Origin: Enterobacter hormaechei ATCC 49162
GTDB lineage: Bacteria; Pseudomonadota; Gammaproteobacteria; Enterobacterales; Enterobacteriaceae
Direction of reading: 5' to 3'
Assembly (NCBI RefSeq): GCF_001875655.1
Contig: NZ_MKEQ01000002.1
Location: forward strand, 372,001 to 436,000
DNA length: 64,000 nt
Positions 10,493 to 23,099 of the stretch are shown here, one piece after another. The position numbers and the translations under genes are program-made. Every line of letters starts with the position of its first letter. The first letter of the stretch is position 1. The notes under the pieces are model-generated. The model ran no database searches and was not told the origin of the DNA. It was given only the letters and a program-made list of their open reading frames with translations.

Positions 10493-12169
10493 ATGTTAGG
10501 GAAAACGGCGATAATCAACGCGCTGGCAGGTGTTACCCTGCTGGTATCCGGTGCTGCACTGGCTGCTCCATTGTCCCCGGCTGACCGTAATACCATTCAA
10601 CAACAGCAGCAGCAGTTGCTCGATGAAAACCAGCGTCAGCGTGAAGAGCTTGAGCGCAGCGCGATCGTGCCGCGTCCCGTTACGCCAGACGACGCCTTCA
10701 CGCCGCAAGGACCCTGTTTCGTCATTCGCCGCATTGAGCTGTCGGGCGCGACGCTGCTCTCACCTTCTGCCAAAAACCGTTTGACCGCCCCCTGGATTAA
10801 CCAGTGCCTTGATATGGCTCGTCTCACCCGGCTGACTGACGCGGTTTCTGACTGGTACATCAGCCGGGGTTATATCACCAGCCGCGCGTTTTTAACCGAG
10901 CAGGATCTCTCCGGTGGCGTACTCCATCTTGCCGTGCTGGAAGGAAAGCTTCAGCACATTCGCCTCGAAGGCGTGCCGGACCGCACATTGAAAATGACCT
11001 TCCCTGGGCTTGAAGGGAAGATCCTTAACCTGCGCGATATCGAACAGGGCATGGAACAGCTCAACCGGGTACGTCAGCGGCCCGTTGAAATTGAAATTTT
11101 GCCTGGCGACAGGCAGGGCTACTCGGTGGTCAATTTGACCGCCACGCCAGAGTTCCCGCTCAGCGGCTCTGTCAGTTTTGATAACAGCGGGCAAAAGAGT
11201 ACCGGGACCGGTCAGCTTAATGGCGCGTTGTACGGAAATAACCTGCTGGGGCTGGCGGATAAGTGGTTTATCAGCGGCGGGCGCAGCAGTGATTTTTCCA
11301 ACAGTAAGGATGCTCAAAATTTTGCAGCGGGCGTAAGCATTCCTTACGGCTACGGATTGCTGGACTACAGCTACAGCTGGAGCAACTACCTCAGCACTAT
11401 TGATAATAACGGCTACTTCTGGCGGTCGACGGGGGATACCGAAACGCACCGTCTGACGGGCTCCTGGGTGTTGTTCCGCAATGGCGATATCAAAACCGGC
11501 GTGTCGGCGGGCATCACTCACCGCATCAACCGCAACTATCTTGATGATGTTTTGCTGGCTACCAGCAGCCGTAAGCTCTCCAGTTTGTCATTGGGCATTA
11601 ACCACACTCAAAAAATCGCTTCGGGCGTCGCGACCCTGAACCCAACCTTTACGCAGGGCGTACCATGGTTTGGTGCGGAAGACGATAGCGACAAGCAGGG
11701 TGATGTGCCAAAAGCAGAATTCCGTAAATGGAGCCTGAACGGCAGCTTTCAGCGTCCGCTGGCGGACAAACTCTGGTGGCTCACCAGCGTCTATTTTCAG
11801 TGGTCGCCGGACAGGTTGTACGGCAGTGAGCGTCTGACGCTGGGCGGCGAAACGTCCGTTCGGGGCTTTAAGGAGCAGTATATCTCCGGCGATAACGGCG
11901 GCTACTGGCGAAACGAGCTGAACTGGTCGCTCTTTACGCTGCCGTGGATTGGTGATGTTGGTGTGCTTGCCGCAATTGACGGCGGCTGGCTGAAGAAGGA
12001 CGGCCTGGATCGCTACGCCTCCGGCACGCTGTGGGGAACCGCGTTGGGGCTTACCGCGACGAATCGCTGGTATTCAAGTCAGTTTACCGTCGGCACGCCG
12101 GTGGACTATCCGGACTGGCTGGCACCGGACCACCTCGTGATGTATTACCGTTTTTCAGTGGCTTTTTAA
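10493..12169 (+). CDS. cdiB: CdiB-type two-partner secretion outer-membrane transporter
   Basis: Omp85-superfamily TpsB pore that exports CdiA across the outer membrane. The 558 residues start with a signal peptide (cleavage after GAALAA, about residue 25). A Gln-rich plug helix follows, then POTRA domains (about 70-225, with CFVIRRIELSGA and GYSVVNLTATPE). The C-terminal 16-strand barrel contains the lid-lock type RGFKEQYISGDNGGYWRNE and ends in the usual terminal aromatic beta-signal (YYRFSVAF). It is 9 bases upstream of cdiA and co-transcribed. The name cdiB rather than fhaC/hecB rests on the CdiA partner and immunity gene. Confidence 0.92.
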   Translation: MLGKTAIINALAGVTLLVSGAALAAPLSPADRNTIQQQQQQLLDENQRQREELERSAIVPRPVTPDDAFTPQGPCFVIRRIELSGATLLSPSAKNRLTAPWINQCLDMARLTRLTDAVSDWYISRGYITSRAFLTEQDLSGGVLHLAVLEGKLQHIRLEGVPDRTLKMTFPGLEGKILNLRDIEQGMEQLNRVRQRPVEIEILPGDRQGYSVVNLTATPEFPLSGSVSFDNSGQKSTGTGQLNGALYGNNLLGLADKWFISGGRSSDFSNSKDAQNFAAGVSIPYGYGLLDYSYSWSNYLSTIDNNGYFWRSTGDTETHRLTGSWVLFRNGDIKTGVSAGITHRINRNYLDDVLLATSSRKLSSLSLGINHTQKIASGVATLNPTFTQGVPWFGAEDDSDKQGDVPKAEFRKWSLNGSFQRPLADKLWWLTSVYFQWSPDRLYGSERLTLGGETSVRGFKEQYISGDNGGYWRNELNWSLFTLPWIGDVGVLAAIDGGWLKKDGLDRYASGTLWGTALGLTATNRWYSSQFTVGTPVDYPDWLAPDHLVMYYRFSVAF

Positions 12170-12178
12170 GGGACAGGG

Positions 12179-15100
12179 ATGATGGAAAAGGATCAGATTC
12201 GTTTTTCACAGCGTGCGCTTAGCGCATTACTGAGCGTATTGCTGGCCACCCAGCCGCTGCTGCCTGCGGTGGCTGCCACGATCGCCCCGTCCGGAAATAC
12301 GCAGATGGATAAGGCGGCCAACGGTGTTCCGGTCGTGAACATTGCTACGCCGAATCAGTCCGGTATTTCCCATAATAAATACAACGATTACAACGTCGGC
12401 AAAGAAGGGCTGATCCTGAATAACGCCACAGGACAGCTGAACCAGACCCAGCTTGGCGGGATTATCCAGAACAACCCCAACCTGAAAGCCGGGCAGGAAG
12501 CCAAAGGGATCATCAACGAAGTCACCGGTGCTAACCGCTCACAGTTGCAGGGCTACACCGAAGTGGCGGGCAAGGCGGCAAACGTTATTGTGGCGAACCC
12601 CTACGGTATCACCTGTAACGGCTGCGGATTTATTAATACGCCGAATGCGACACTCACCACGGGGAAACCGGTACTCGACGCCAGCGGCAGGCTGCAATCG
12701 CTTGACGTGACTAAAGGTGTGGTCACCATTGAGGGCGCAGGGCTGGATGGTAGCCAGAGCGATGCCGTATCGATTATTTCCCGCGCGACCGAGATCAATG
12801 CCCAGCTGCATGCGAAAGCGGTGCGCGTGATCGCCGGGGCGAACCGCGTCGCGGCAGACGGCAGTATCAGCGCCTTAAAAGGGGAAGGGAACGCGCCGAA
12901 GGTGGCGGTAGACACGGGGGCGCTGGGCGGAATGTATGCTAACCGCATTCGTCTGGTGTCCAGCGAAACAGGGCTGGGGGTAAACCTGGGGAACCTGAAT
13001 GCGCGGCAGGGTGATATTACGCTCAGCAGCGCGGGGAAAGTGGTGCTGAAAAACACGCTTGCCAGCGGCAGCACCCGCGTTTCTGCGAAAGAGGTGACGC
13101 TAACCGGCGACCATAAAGCCGGGGGCAATCTGACGGTTTCCGGGCAGACGGCCCTGACGCTTGACCAGGCCCATATCGCCGCCGAGAAAAACCTCCAGTT
13201 AGCAACCGACGGTAAACTCACGCAAAACGGCGGTGCTTTCACGGCGGCAACCGACACCACGCTGACGGCAAAAAATCTCACGCAGAGTGCGGATGTCCAG
13301 ACCGGTGCTGGTCGTAACCTTACCGTTAACGTTGCAGAAAACGCGGCGCTTAAGGGTAAAAATATCGCCGGGCAGGATGCCACGGTGAACGCGAAAACGC
13401 TGGAAACCGGGACGCAACTGACTGCGTCACGCAATATTTCGCTGGAGGCGTCACAGCGTGCTGTGCTTAACGGCTCTGTCGTCGCGGGTCAGCAGCTGTC
13501 AGTGAAAGGCGGTGAGCTGGCGCAGCACGGAAACGTAAGCGCCTCAGATATCACGCTAAGCGCTCAGACGCTGGCTCAGGAGAGCAGCAGCAAAACCAGC
13601 GCCAGCGGAAATATCGCTCTCACTACGTCAGGGAATACCCAGTTGAAAGGCAGTACCACCGCCGGAAAATCCCTTGCCATTAACGCGGGGAACCTGATCA
13701 ACAGCGGGATGCTGTCCGCAGGTGCGGATGCTTCGGTGAAGACCGGGACATTCAGCAACACCGGCACCGTCCAGGGTAACAGCCTGAACGTATCAGGAAC
13801 CGACATTACCAGTACCGGTACACTGACAAGCGCTTCCACGCTGGGTATCAACGCACGCAACGCCACGCTGTCTGGTGATACTGGCGCGAAAGGCAAAGCG
13901 ACCGTTATCGCGAGCGGTAAACTGGAAAACAGCGGCACGCTCATCAGCGATGACACGCTGACGCTGAAGGCAGCGCAGGTGACAAACCGCGGCACGCTTT
14001 CCGGTGCCAGGGGGCTTACCAGCTCAGCAGACGCGTTCATCTCCACCGAAAAGTCAGTCACCCACAGCGATGGGGATCTGGCGCTGAACAATTCCGAAAC
14101 CACCCTTGAAGGTGAAACCAGCGCGGGCGGCTCGGTGAACGTTCGGGGTCACAGCCTGACAACCACGGCAACGGCACAGACGCAGGGTAACCGCGTCAGC
14201 GTGGACGTACAGAATGCGCAGCTTGATGGTACACAGGCGGCGAAAGACGGTCTTATCCTGAACGCCACTGACGCTCTCAGTCACGGGGGAAAATCCTCAG
14301 CGTCATCCCTGAAGATTGAAACCCGCAATCTCAATAACAGCGGGACGCTGACGGCGTCCTCGCTCGCCGTCAACAGCCCTGTAGTCATTAACAGTGGTCT
14401 GATCCACGCGGGACAGACGCTGTCGCTGGTCACTCATCTGCTGGATAACCGCAGCAGCGGCGTGCTGTACAGCCCGGCATCACTCACCCTTTCAGTTTCT
14501 GACGTGAAAAACAGCGGCATTATCACCAGCGATGCCGGGCTGTCCCTTTCCGGCTCGCGCCTGTCCAACAGCGGTGAGTTGAGCGGCGCGTCACTCCTTG
14601 TTGATTACGGCACGCTGAATAACAGCGCAGGAGGCCTGCTGCTGGCGCAGGGGGCAAACCGTATCACGGCACAATCCGTGACCAGCGCGGGCAGTATCGT
14701 GGGGAACACGCTGGCGCTGAATGCCGATCGTCTCGACGGTCGCGGTCTCTTACAGGGGGACACCGCGTTATCCGTGACCGCCGGGATACTGAATTTACTG
14801 GCTGGCTCCCGCACGCTTACGGCCGGGACACTCACGTTTTCAGGTACCACGCTGACCACGGCTGGCCAGCTACAGGGGCAGGACGTCAGTATTCGTGGGC
14901 GCGACTGGCATAACAGCGGAAGTTCGCTGGCGACCGGTTCATTTGATGCCATCGCCGCCGGGGCATTCAGCAATACTGGTGAACTGATGAGCCAGGGCGA
15001 CATTACGCTGAATGCGGTCAATACCGTTAACAACGGCAATCTGTTATCGGCTGGCACACTCTCGCTCACAGGAAATACGCTGCGCAACAGCGGAACGGTT

Positions 15101-18100
15101 CAGGGCAACCGTGTTACCGCGCATCAGGACAGTATCACTAACAGCGGTACGCTCACCGGGATCGCCGCGCTGACGCTGGCTGCTCGTCTGGAGATGGCGG
15201 CACCGCTACTGTCGCTGGTGAATGACGCATCAGGATCGTTGCTGACGGCGGGTGAGTTGACTGTGACGGGCGGCGATCTGCGTAACACAGGGCAATGGCA
15301 GGGGAAACGGGTATTTATTCATGCGCAGGCGCTTACGAACGGCGGTGCGATCCAGGCAGAAAATTTACTGGATGCACACATCAACGGCAGTCTTACGGGC
15401 ACTACGGGCAGCAAAATCACCTCCAACGGTGAACTGGCGCTCTCAGCACTGACGCTGGCTAACAGCGGACAGTGGATTGCGAAGGATCTCACGCTGAAGG
15501 GGAATACGCTGACAAACAGCGGTGAAATCACCGGGGTTGATGCGCTTTCTGGCGCGCTGAACCAGAACCTGAATAACCAGGCTGGCGGAAAAATCCTTAC
15601 TGCTGGCGTTCTTTCGCTGAATACCGGTAATGCCACGAACGCAGGCCAGATTCAGGGTAAAACGACCGCAATCACAGCCGGGCAACTTAGCAACAGCGGA
15701 CGGCTTCAGGGTGAAGCGCTGACGCTGAACGTTTCCGGGGCCTTGAACAACACCGCCAGTGGCGTTCTGTTGAGTCAGAACGCGCTGAAGGCGTCGTCCG
15801 CTACGCTGAATAATCAGGGGACGGTGCAGGGCGGTGGTGAATCCACGGTGAACGCCACCACCCGTTTACAGAACGACGGCAAAATTCTTTCTGGCGGGAA
15901 GCTCACGCTGACCACGCCTGAGCTGGCAAACGGTAGCGGCGGGTTGGTTCAGGCCGTCACGCTGCTGCTGGATGTGGTGAAGGCCGTGAATGGCGGAAAT
16001 ATCCTGGCGACGGGCCGCGCTGAATTGCGTGGCGGTTCGATTGATAACCGTGGCACGCTTCAGGGTGCGGATTTGGGAGTGCAATACCGGAACATCACCA
16101 ACAGCGGAACGGTGCTTGGCACTGCCTCGCTGACGGTAGCGGGTGACTCTCTCACGGATACCGGGAGCGGTAAACTCTATAGCGGGGGCAGTCTGCTGCT
16201 CGATATTGGCAATTTCAGCGGTCGTGGTCAGGTGGTTTCCCTGGGCGACGCCACGCTGAAGCTGGTTAATGCGCTCGTTAACACCGGAACGCTGGCCGCA
16301 GGTAAAACGCTGTCGGTCTCCTCGCAAAATGCCATCACCAACAGCGGCGTTATCCAGGGTAATGCCATCGCCCTCAGCGCGGGGGGAGCATTTACGAACA
16401 GCGGTACGCTCACCACCGGTAACGGCAGCAGCACGTTCAATGCGCAGAGCCTGCTGCTGAATGCGTCCGGCTCGCTTCAGGCGGGCGGAGATGTGCAGCT
16501 CACCTCGCGTGAAAATATCACCGTTAACGGCTTCACCGGTACGGCGGGCAGTCTGACGATGACGGCAGCAGGCACGCTGCTTAATACAGCGCTGATATAT
16601 GCGGGCAATAATCTCTCCCTGTTTGCTGCACGTATCCACAACATATATGGCGATATTCTTGCTGGTAATAACCTGTGGATGCAGAGGAATGCAGTCGGCA
16701 CCGCGAATACGGAAATTATCAATACCTCAGGGAATATCGAAACCCTTCAGGGTGACATCACCATGAAGACCGGTCTTCTGCTGAACGAGCGGGACGGATT
16801 TTCTGCAACGACAACGACGACCAGTAACCCATCAGTCATTAGCGGAATGGGCGGTGTCACCATTGATGTACCGCTTTACCTGATGCCGGATGGCAGTTAT
16901 GGCTATTTCACGCGTGAAGTCGAAAATCAGCATGGTACGCCCTGCAACGGCAATGGTGCGTGTAACATCACCATTGATACGCTTTACTACTATGCGCCAT
17001 TTGCGGAAAACGCGACGCAGCGTTTCCTGAATAGCCAGACTGTTACCACGGTGATCGGCGGTGATAATCCCGCAGGACGTATTTCCTCAGGCAAAAACCT
17101 GACGGCTCAGGCTGATTTGCTGGAAAACAGGGCTGGCTTTATCCTGGCCAACGGTGATATCGCCCTCTCCGGCAATCAACTGAGTAACCAGAGCTGGCAG
17201 ACGGGGACGGAAAATACGTATTTCGTCTATCGTTATGAACCGAAAGCTACCTACTGGAACGGAGATTATGCTACCGGCTCACTCGACGAACTGGGTCCGC
17301 TGCTCCCTGACTTTGAAAATAACACCATAAAGTTCACGCTGGATGGTCGGGCAAATGAGTATGCACCCGGCGAAACGTATTATTCGATGATAATGGCGGG
17401 TGGCAACGTCGGCCTAAACTTCGCCAGCACCATCAATAACGGAACCACTACCGCCCATGCGGGCAGTTTCAGCCCGCAGGTCTCTACGCCTGCGCTGAAC
17501 ACGTTGAGTAAGCAGGACATCAGTGGTGCGCTTACCCAAACGGATCTCCAGGATTCGGGCACTGTGGCGGTCACTTCTCCGCAATGGCGTGATGCGTTGA
17601 GCGACGCCCTGAAAGACATCTCCGGCGGTTCATCCCTTTCCGACCAGAACGGCAGCAGCGGTAACTATCCGCTGCCGTCTGGTGATAACGGTTACTTCGT
17701 GCCATCTACCGACCCCGATAGCCCGTATCTGATAACGGTGAACCCTAAGCTTGATGGCCTCGGGAAGGTGGACAACAGCCTGTTTGATGGACTCTATGAC
17801 ATGCTCGGCATCCAGCCTGGCGATGCACCGCGTGAGACCAACAGTGCCTACACCGATCGGAACCAGTTCCTTGGCTCGGCATATTTCCTCGACCGTCTGG
17901 GGCTGAACCCGGATCGCGATTACCGTTTCCTCGGTGACGCGGCATTCGATACCCGTTACGTCAGCAACGCCATCCTCAACCAGACTGGCAGTCGGTATAT
18001 CAACGGCATCGGCTCCGATCTCGACCAGATGCGCTATCTGATGGACAGCGCAGCCACACAGCAGCAGGCGCTGGGCCTGAAATTCGGCGTGGCGCTGACG

Positions 18101-21100
18101 GCAGCGCAGGTTGCCGCGCTTGACCACAGCCTGCTGTGGTGGGAAGCGGCAACCATTAACGGCCAGACGGTGATGGTCCCGAAAGTGTATCTGTCACCGA
18201 AGGATGTCACCGTTCACAGCGGCAGCGTGATTAGCGGTAATAACGTCCAGCTGGCGGGCGGCAACGTCACCAACAGCGGCAGCACCATCACGGCGCAGAA
18301 TGTCCTGTCCATCGACAGCAGCAACAGCATCAGCAACCTCAACGCCGGGCTCATCAGCGCGGGCGGCGGGCTGAACCTGAGCGCGCTGGGGGACATCAAC
18401 AACATCGGCTCCACCATCAGCGGTAAAACCGTACAGCTGGAAAGCGTGGGCGGCAGCATCAACAACGTGACGCGCATACAGCAGTGGAGCGTGGGCGACG
18501 ACAGCCGTCGCGGCAGCGTGCACGTCAGCGGCACCGCCGCCGGACAAACCGCCTCCATCAGCGCCAGCGATGGCCTTTATATGGCGGCAGCAAACGACAT
18601 CAACATTACCGGGGCGAAGGTGAGCGCAGGCGGCGACCTGGGTATGAGCGCAGGCAATAACATCACTATTGCCGCCAATCAGATAACCGACAGCAGCAGC
18701 CGGTCAGGTTTCTGGCGTCAAAAAGACACGGCTTCGTCATCCACCTCAAACCAGGGCAGCAGCATTACGGCGGGCGGTAACGCGGTGATGCAGGCAGGCA
18801 ACGACCTGAACGTCACGGCGAGCGCCATCTACGCAGGTAAAACCGCACAGCTGGTGGCGGGCAATAACCTGAACCTGAACGCGGCGGGCAACGGACAGAC
18901 CAGCCGTACGGGCGGCAGCGAAAGCCATCAGAGCAGCGCAGACAGAACCACCGTTTCAGCGGGCGACAACGTGACGCTGGTTGCCGGGCGGGACGTTACC
19001 AGTCAGGCGGCAGGCATCGCGGCAGAAGGGAATGTCGGTATCCAGGCCGGACGTGATGTCAGTCTGCTGGCGGAAGAGTCCGTGACCGGCAGCAGTTCGC
19101 ACTCGAAAAAGAAAACCGTTATCGACGAGTCTGTTCGTCAGCAGGGAACGGAGATTGCCAGCGGTGGTAACACCACGATTATCGCCGGACGTGACGTGAA
19201 CAGCGAAGCCGCACAGGTGACCGCCAGCGAGGATATCGGCGTAGCGGTAGGCCGCGACGTGAATCTGACCACGGCGACGGAGAGCGACTACCACTTTAAG
19301 GAAGAGACCAAAACCAAAAAAGGGTTCCTCAGCAAGAAGACCACCCACACCATTGAGGAAGACAGCGCGACGCGGGAGAAAGGCTCGCTGCTGAGCGGCG
19401 ACAACGTGACGGTGTCGGCGGGGAACAACCTGCGGGTGAAAGGCTCGGCGGTGGCGGGTGACGGTGACGTGGCGCTGTCGGCGGGCAACAACGTGGACAT
19501 CGTGGCGGCCACCAATACGGACACCTCGTGGCGCTTTAAGGAGACCAAAAAGTCCGGTCTGATGGGCACGGGCGGCATTGGCTTCACCATCGGCAGCAGC
19601 AAAACCACCCACGACCTGCGCGAGCAGGGCACGACCCAGAGTGAAAGCTTCAGCACGGTCGGCTCGACGGGCGGCAGCGTCAGCATCACGGCAGGCAAAC
19701 AGGCGCATATCGGCGGGGCGGATATCATCGCGCAGAAGGATATCAGCCTGACCGGCGACAGCGTGGTGATTGAGCCGGGGCACGATAAACGCACCCGCGA
19801 TGAGAGGTTTGAGCAGAAGAGCAGCGGGCTGACGGTGGCGCTGTCTGGGGCGGCGGGGAGCGCGGTGAATAACGCAGTCACCACGGCGCAGAGCGCGAAG
19901 CAGAGCAGCGACTCGCGCCTTGCCGCACTTCAGGGCACGCAGGCGGCGCTTTCCGGCGTACAGGCCGGACAGGCCGTAACGCTGGACCAGGCGAAGGGCA
20001 GCCCGGACAAACGCAATAACAATACCATCGGCGTCAGTGCGTCGATTGGGTCACAGTCGTCGAAATCGTCATCACACATGGAGAGCGAGACGACGACGGG
20101 CAGCACCCTGAGTGCGGGCAATAACGTCACGATAAACGCTACCGGAAGCGACATCACCGTGGCGGGCAGTCAGATTAAGGCCGGGAAGGACGTGACGCTG
20201 GATGCGGCACGGGACGTCAACCTGATCGCCTCGCAGGACACGCAGCAGATAACGGGTAAAAACAGCAGCAGCGGCGGCAGCCTTGGCGTCGGGGTGGGTG
20301 TCGGCTCCGGCGGTGCGGGCATCAGCATCTCGGCGAACGCCAACAGCAGCAAGGGGCACGAGAAGGGCAACGGGGTCTGGCAGAACGAGACCACGGTGGA
20401 TGCGGGTAACCGCGTGACCATCAACACCGGGCGCGACGCGACGATTGCCGGGGCACAGGTGAGCGGCGACGCCGTGGTGGCGGATATCGGGCGCGACCTG
20501 ACGATAGCCAGCACGCAGGACAGCGACCACTACAACAGCAGGCAGAACAGTGCCAGCGGCGGTGTGGGTTATACGTTTGGTGCAGGCGGTTTCTCCGGCA
20601 GCATCAGCGCCAGCCGCGACAAAATGACCAGCGACTACGACTCGGTGCAGGAGCAGAGCGGCCTGTTTGCAGGCAGCGGCGGGTTTGACGTGACGGTGGG
20701 CAACCACACGCAGCTCGACGGCGGGGTGATTGCCTCGACGGCGACGGCGGATAAAAACAGTCTCGATACGGGAACGCTGGGCTTCAGCGATATCCATAAC
20801 CAGGCGGACTTTAAGACGGAGCACCAGGGAGCCGGCATCAGCTCGGGCGGCAGCATCGGCGGGCAGTTTGCCGGGAACATGGCGAACGCTCTGCTGGCCG
20901 GAGGCGGTAACAGTGGTCACGCGGAAGGGACGACGCAGGCTGCGGTGAGCGAGGGCAGCCTCATCATCCGCGACAAGGAGAGCCAGAAGCAGGATGTGGC
21001 TGACCTGAGCCGCGATGCGGCGCACGCAAACGGCAGCATCAGCCCGATATTTGACAAGGAGAAGGAGCAGCAGCGCCTACAGGAAGTGCAGCTGATTGGA

Positions 21101-22489
21101 GAGATTGGCACGCAGGCGGCGGATATTGCGAACACGTATGGCGAGACGGAAGGGCTGAAGGCGGCGCGGGATGCGCTGGCGAAAGAGGGCGTGACTGAGC
21201 CGGGAGCGGATGCCAGCGACGCACTGAAAAAGGCCTATCAGGATGCGCTGCGCGGGACCGATGCGTACAAAACCACGACGGCGAAATACGGCACGGGCAG
21301 TGACCTTCAGCGGGGTATACGGGCGGCAACGGCGGCGCTTCAGGGGCTGGCAGGCAGCGACCTGACGGCAGCGCTGGCGGGAGCGTCTGCACCGGAGCTG
21401 GCAAACTATATCGGACATGGTTCCGGGCTGAGCGATGAGGCTGCGGTGGTGGCGCACGCGATACTGGGCGGTGCGGTTGCGGCGTTACAGGGGAACAGTG
21501 CGGCAGCGGGTGCTGCGGGCGCGGCGACCGGTGAGCTTGCGGCGAAGGCGATAGCGGGTATGCTGTATCCTGACGTCAACGATTTATCGAAGCTGAGCGA
21601 GGAGCAGAAGCAGACGGTCAGCGCGCTGGCGACGATATCAGCAGGAATGGCGGGAGGGCTGGCGGGAGACAGCACGGCGTCGGCGATGGCGGGCGCGCAG
21701 GCTGGCAAGAACTCGTCTGAGTCAAACTCGCTTGCCGGGGACAGAGCCCGCGAAGCGGCGAAACAGGCTGCTGAATCCCTGAAAAATCAGGTCAGGGAAA
21801 CGCTGGGTGAAGGTACAACCTCTTCCATCGCGAACGGTATTATCAATGCCCTGGCAGATACTGGTGATGCAGCATTAGGCTCGGCGGACTATGCCGCTGA
21901 TGCGGCTATGGCGCTGGCTTCCTGTGCAGCGGGCGACAGCTATTGTAGTAAAGCGATGAGCGACCTGGCCGGGAAGAATCAGGCGGTGGCGGATAGCGTT
22001 ACTGCGCTGATGCGAAGCGAAACCTGGTCAGCAGTTGCTGATACGGTTAAAGAGGCGGCTGGAGAAAATCAGGCGGCGCTGGAAGCGACAGGTGGGTTGC
22101 TGGCTGGCATTATATTGCCCGGTAAGAAATTACCAAATGCGGGGAAATTGGTTGATCCAACTGTAAAAATTGCTACTGGGAATACTGTTGGTGCTTTCGA
22201 AGCGAGCCTATCCAAGCTTCCACCAGGAGAACGAGTAGCTATTGTAAAAGAAACAGTTAATAAAGTTATCGTTGAACAAGGCATGGTGAAAGACAATAGG
22301 TTGACCAAACTAAATAATCGAGATGTCTATCGAGGAGTCGATGGAAATTTATATGCGCTTGATACTCAGCATGGGCGATTTGAGGCTGTTAGCCTGAAAG
22401 GTAAGCATTTAGGCGAAGTTGATTTCTCTATGCAAAAAATCCCTAACAGCATAGATAAGTCAGGTGGTCATGATCTTAAGGTGAAATAA
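12179..22489 (+). CDS. cdiA: contact-dependent growth inhibition toxin CdiA with colicin E3-like C-terminal RNase
   Basis: Giant TpsA exoprotein (3436 residues) displayed on the cell surface. Order: extended signal peptide (to about 33); TPS secretion domain with NPNL (about 98) and NPYG (about 139); FHA-1 filament repeats (about 300-1470); a Tyr/Pro-rich region with a paired-Cys segment (about 1500-1950) in the receptor-binding position; FHA-2 repeats (about 2000-2830); pretoxin region (about 3000-3310); toxin tip (about 3313-3436). The tip holds DTQHGRFE, with Asp3395, His3398 and Glu3402 spaced as the catalytic Asp/His/Glu of colicin E3, then [10 protein letters not shown], so a 16S rRNA-cutting RNase is inferred. 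SESN replaces the usual VENN motif. AT content rises sharply from about 22120. ATG at 12179 or 12182 could start it. Confidence 0.93.
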   Translation: MMEKDQIRFSQRALSALLSVLLATQPLLPAVAATIAPSGNTQMDKAANGVPVVNIATPNQSGISHNKYNDYNVGKEGLILNNATGQLNQTQLGGIIQNNPNLKAGQEAKGIINEVTGANRSQLQGYTEVAGKAANVIVANPYGITCNGCGFINTPNATLTTGKPVLDASGRLQSLDVTKGVVTIEGAGLDGSQSDAVSIISRATEINAQLHAKAVRVIAGANRVAADGSISALKGEGNAPKVAVDTGALGGMYANRIRLVSSETGLGVNLGNLNARQGDITLSSAGKVVLKNTLASGSTRVSAKEVTLTGDHKAGGNLTVSGQTALTLDQAHIAAEKNLQLATDGKLTQNGGAFTAATDTTLTAKNLTQSADVQTGAGRNLTVNVAENAALKGKNIAGQDATVNAKTLETGTQLTASRNISLEASQRAVLNGSVVAGQQLSVKGGELAQHGNVSASDITLSAQTLAQESSSKTSASGNIALTTSGNTQLKGSTTAGKSLAINAGNLINSGMLSAGADASVKTGTFSNTGTVQGNSLNVSGTDITSTGTLTSASTLGINARNATLSGDTGAKGKATVIASGKLENSGTLISDDTLTLKAAQVTNRGTLSGARGLTSSADAFISTEKSVTHSDGDLALNNSETTLEGETSAGGSVNVRGHSLTTTATAQTQGNRVSVDVQNAQLDGTQAAKDGLILNATDALSHGGKSSASSLKIETRNLNNSGTLTASSLAVNSPVVINSGLIHAGQTLSLVTHLLDNRSSGVLYSPASLTLSVSDVKNSGIITSDAGLSLSGSRLSNSGELSGASLLVDYGTLNNSAGGLLLAQGANRITAQSVTSAGSIVGNTLALNADRLDGRGLLQGDTALSVTAGILNLLAGSRTLTAGTLTFSGTTLTTAGQLQGQDVSIRGRDWHNSGSSLATGSFDAIAAGAFSNTGELMSQGDITLNAVNTVNNGNLLSAGTLSLTGNTLRNSGTVQGNRVTAHQDSITNSGTLTGIAALTLAARLEMAAPLLSLVNDASGSLLTAGELTVTGGDLRNTGQWQGKRVFIHAQALTNGGAIQAENLLDAHINGSLTGTTGSKITSNGELALSALTLANSGQWIAKDLTLKGNTLTNSGEITGVDALSGALNQNLNNQAGGKILTAGVLSLNTGNATNAGQIQGKTTAITAGQLSNSGRLQGEALTLNVSGALNNTASGVLLSQNALKASSATLNNQGTVQGGGESTVNATTRLQNDGKILSGGKLTLTTPELANGSGGLVQAVTLLLDVVKAVNGGNILATGRAELRGGSIDNRGTLQGADLGVQYRNITNSGTVLGTASLTVAGDSLTDTGSGKLYSGGSLLLDIGNFSGRGQVVSLGDATLKLVNALVNTGTLAAGKTLSVSSQNAITNSGVIQGNAIALSAGGAFTNSGTLTTGNGSSTFNAQSLLLNASGSLQAGGDVQLTSRENITVNGFTGTAGSLTMTAAGTLLNTALIYAGNNLSLFAARIHNIYGDILAGNNLWMQRNAVGTANTEIINTSGNIETLQGDITMKTGLLLNERDGFSATTTTTSNPSVISGMGGVTIDVPLYLMPDGSYGYFTREVENQHGTPCNGNGACNITIDTLYYYAPFAENATQRFLNSQTVTTVIGGDNPAGRISSGKNLTAQADLLENRAGFILANGDIALSGNQLSNQSWQTGTENTYFVYRYEPKATYWNGDYATGSLDELGPLLPDFENNTIKFTLDGRANEYAPGETYYSMIMAGGNVGLNFASTINNGTTTAHAGSFSPQVSTPALNTLSKQDISGALTQTDLQDSGTVAVTSPQWRDALSDALKDISGGSSLSDQNGSSGNYPLPSGDNGYFVPSTDPDSPYLITVNPKLDGLGKVDNSLFDGLYDMLGIQPGDAPRETNSAYTDRNQFLGSAYFLDRLGLNPDRDYRFLGDAAFDTRYVSNAILNQTGSRYINGIGSDLDQMRYLMDSAATQQQALGLKFGVALTAAQVAALDHSLLWWEAATINGQTVMVPKVYLSPKDVTVHSGSVISGNNVQLAGGNVTNSGSTITAQNVLSIDSSNSISNLNAGLISAGGGLNLSALGDINNIGSTISGKTVQLESVGGSINNVTRIQQWSVGDDSRRGSVHVSGTAAGQTASISASDGLYMAAANDINITGAKVSAGGDLGMSAGNNITIAANQITDSSSRSGFWRQKDTASSSTSNQGSSITAGGNAVMQAGNDLNVTASAIYAGKTAQLVAGNNLNLNAAGNGQTSRTGGSESHQSSADRTTVSAGDNVTLVAGRDVTSQAAGIAAEGNVGIQAGRDVSLLAEESVTGSSSHSKKKTVIDESVRQQGTEIASGGNTTIIAGRDVNSEAAQVTASEDIGVAVGRDVNLTTATESDYHFKEETKTKKGFLSKKTTHTIEEDSATREKGSLLSGDNVTVSAGNNLRVKGSAVAGDGDVALSAGNNVDIVAATNTDTSWRFKETKKSGLMGTGGIGFTIGSSKTTHDLREQGTTQSESFSTVGSTGGSVSITAGKQAHIGGADIIAQKDISLTGDSVVIEPGHDKRTRDERFEQKSSGLTVALSGAAGSAVNNAVTTAQSAKQSSDSRLAALQGTQAALSGVQAGQAVTLDQAKGSPDKRNNNTIGVSASIGSQSSKSSSHMESETTTGSTLSAGNNVTINATGSDITVAGSQIKAGKDVTLDAARDVNLIASQDTQQITGKNSSSGGSLGVGVGVGSGGAGISISANANSSKGHEKGNGVWQNETTVDAGNRVTINTGRDATIAGAQVSGDAVVADIGRDLTIASTQDSDHYNSRQNSASGGVGYTFGAGGFSGSISASRDKMTSDYDSVQEQSGLFAGSGGFDVTVGNHTQLDGGVIASTATADKNSLDTGTLGFSDIHNQADFKTEHQGAGISSGGSIGGQFAGNMANALLAGGGNSGHAEGTTQAAVSEGSLIIRDKESQKQDVADLSRDAAHANGSISPIFDKEKEQQRLQEVQLIGEIGTQAADIANTYGETEGLKAARDALAKEGVTEPGADASDALKKAYQDALRGTDAYKTTTAKYGTGSDLQRGIRAATAALQGLAGSDLTAALAGASAPELANYIGHGSGLSDEAAVVAHAILGGAVAALQGNSAAAGAAGAATGELAAKAIAGMLYPDVNDLSKLSEEQKQTVSALATISAGMAGGLAGDSTASAMAGAQAGKNSSESNSLAGDRAREAAKQAAESLKNQVRETLGEGTTSSIANGIINALADTGDAALGSADYAADAAMALASCAAGDSYCSKAMSDLAGKNQAVADSVTALMRSETWSAVADTVKEAAGENQAALEATGGLLAGIILPGKKLPNAGKLVDPTVKIATGNTVGAFEASLSKLPPGERVAIVKETVNKVIVEQGMVKDNRLTKLNNRDVYRGVDGNLYALDTQHGRFEAVSLKGKHLGEVDFSMQKIPNSIDKSGGHDLKVK

Positions 22490-22800
22490 TGAAACTTATT
22501 GATTATAAAAACAAATCCATTAAACGAGGAACTGTCTTTAGGTTACCTGCTGTTTGGCCATATGAAGAATGGGTTGATTTTATGGTCATAGATTTATTTG
22601 AAACTCATGGTTTAGTTGTATCCTCTGGCCACAAAGCTGGCTTGATTTTGATATCTTTACCCATCGAAAGTGCGTCAACCGAAGGCAGAGCATTAAGTAC
22701 AGAATGGGTTATTACCAATTGGGCCAAATGGATTTATCCTGACTGTCAGGTTGAAAATGTTCATATCCTTGATGAATATGTAGCAACGCCCATTGAATAA
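22489..22800 (+). CDS. cdiI: CdiI immunity protein, Imm45-like
   Basis: The 103-residue cytoplasmic acidic protein starts in the cdiA stop codon (TAATG overlap), the normal place for the cognate immunity gene. It contains KRGTVFRLPAVWPYEEWVDF, SGHKAGLILISLP and a WVITNWAKWIY segment, which I recognise as the Imm45 immunity family pattern (from memory, no search). It should bind and block the CdiA tip. Low GC like the toxin tip, so toxin and immunity were exchanged together. A terminator follows directly. Confidence 0.82.
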   Translation: MKLIDYKNKSIKRGTVFRLPAVWPYEEWVDFMVIDLFETHGLVVSSGHKAGLILISLPIESASTEGRALSTEWVITNWAKWIYPDCQVENVHILDEYVATPIE

Positions 22801-22803
22801 ACA

Positions 22804-22838
22804 AAGACCCCGGTCGAATCGCGCCGGGACCTTTTTTT
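22804..22838 (+). terminator. terminator after cdiI
   Basis: CCCGG and CCGGG pair around a TCGAATCGCG loop, followed by ACC and seven T, immediately after the cdiI stop. Confidence 0.75.
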
Positions 22839-22842
22839 ACCG

Positions 22843-22980
22843 TCAACCCTTAACCAGCCCGATCACCAGCCTTCCCAGCTCCACGCTGACCGTGATCGGG
22901 GTGTCGGTGCTGAATCTAGCCTCTTCCAGCCAGTTACCATTCATGTGCAGACTGGGTTGGCAGGAATAGTATGTTGTCCT
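22843..22980 (-). pseudogene. SymE-family toxin, C-terminal remnant
   Basis: Read on the minus strand, a frame running to the stop at 22843 gives YYSCQPSLHMNGNWLEEARF, then STDTPITVSVELGRLVIGLV. The second part matches the C-terminal AbrB-like segment of SymE-type SOS-induced RNA toxins (family pattern LKGxWLExAGFxTGTPVxV). Only about 45 residues remain and no start or N-terminus is visible. Such symE fragments often litter the space between CDI orphan modules. Confidence 0.6.
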
Positions 22981-23099
22981 TTGGGAGCATGCTCTTTAAT
23001 AGCACTAGGAAAATGGAAAACGGGGAGCAAAACCGCGTATCGGGGCACCGGTGTCTTTCCATCAAAATGCAGCAGGAAAAAATGGTTGTAACCTGCTGA

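Noticed and set aside
12601..21708. Many long antisense frames within cdiA (for example 12601-13434, 18956-19783 and 20072-21025)
   Set aside because: They arise from the GC-rich, repeat-rich coding strand, have no ribosome sites and show no recognisable domains.
12179..22489. CRISPR or tandem DNA repeats inside cdiA
   Set aside because: The recurring NSG/TLTS patterns are degenerate protein repeats of the FHA filament, without identical DNA repeats or uniform spacers.
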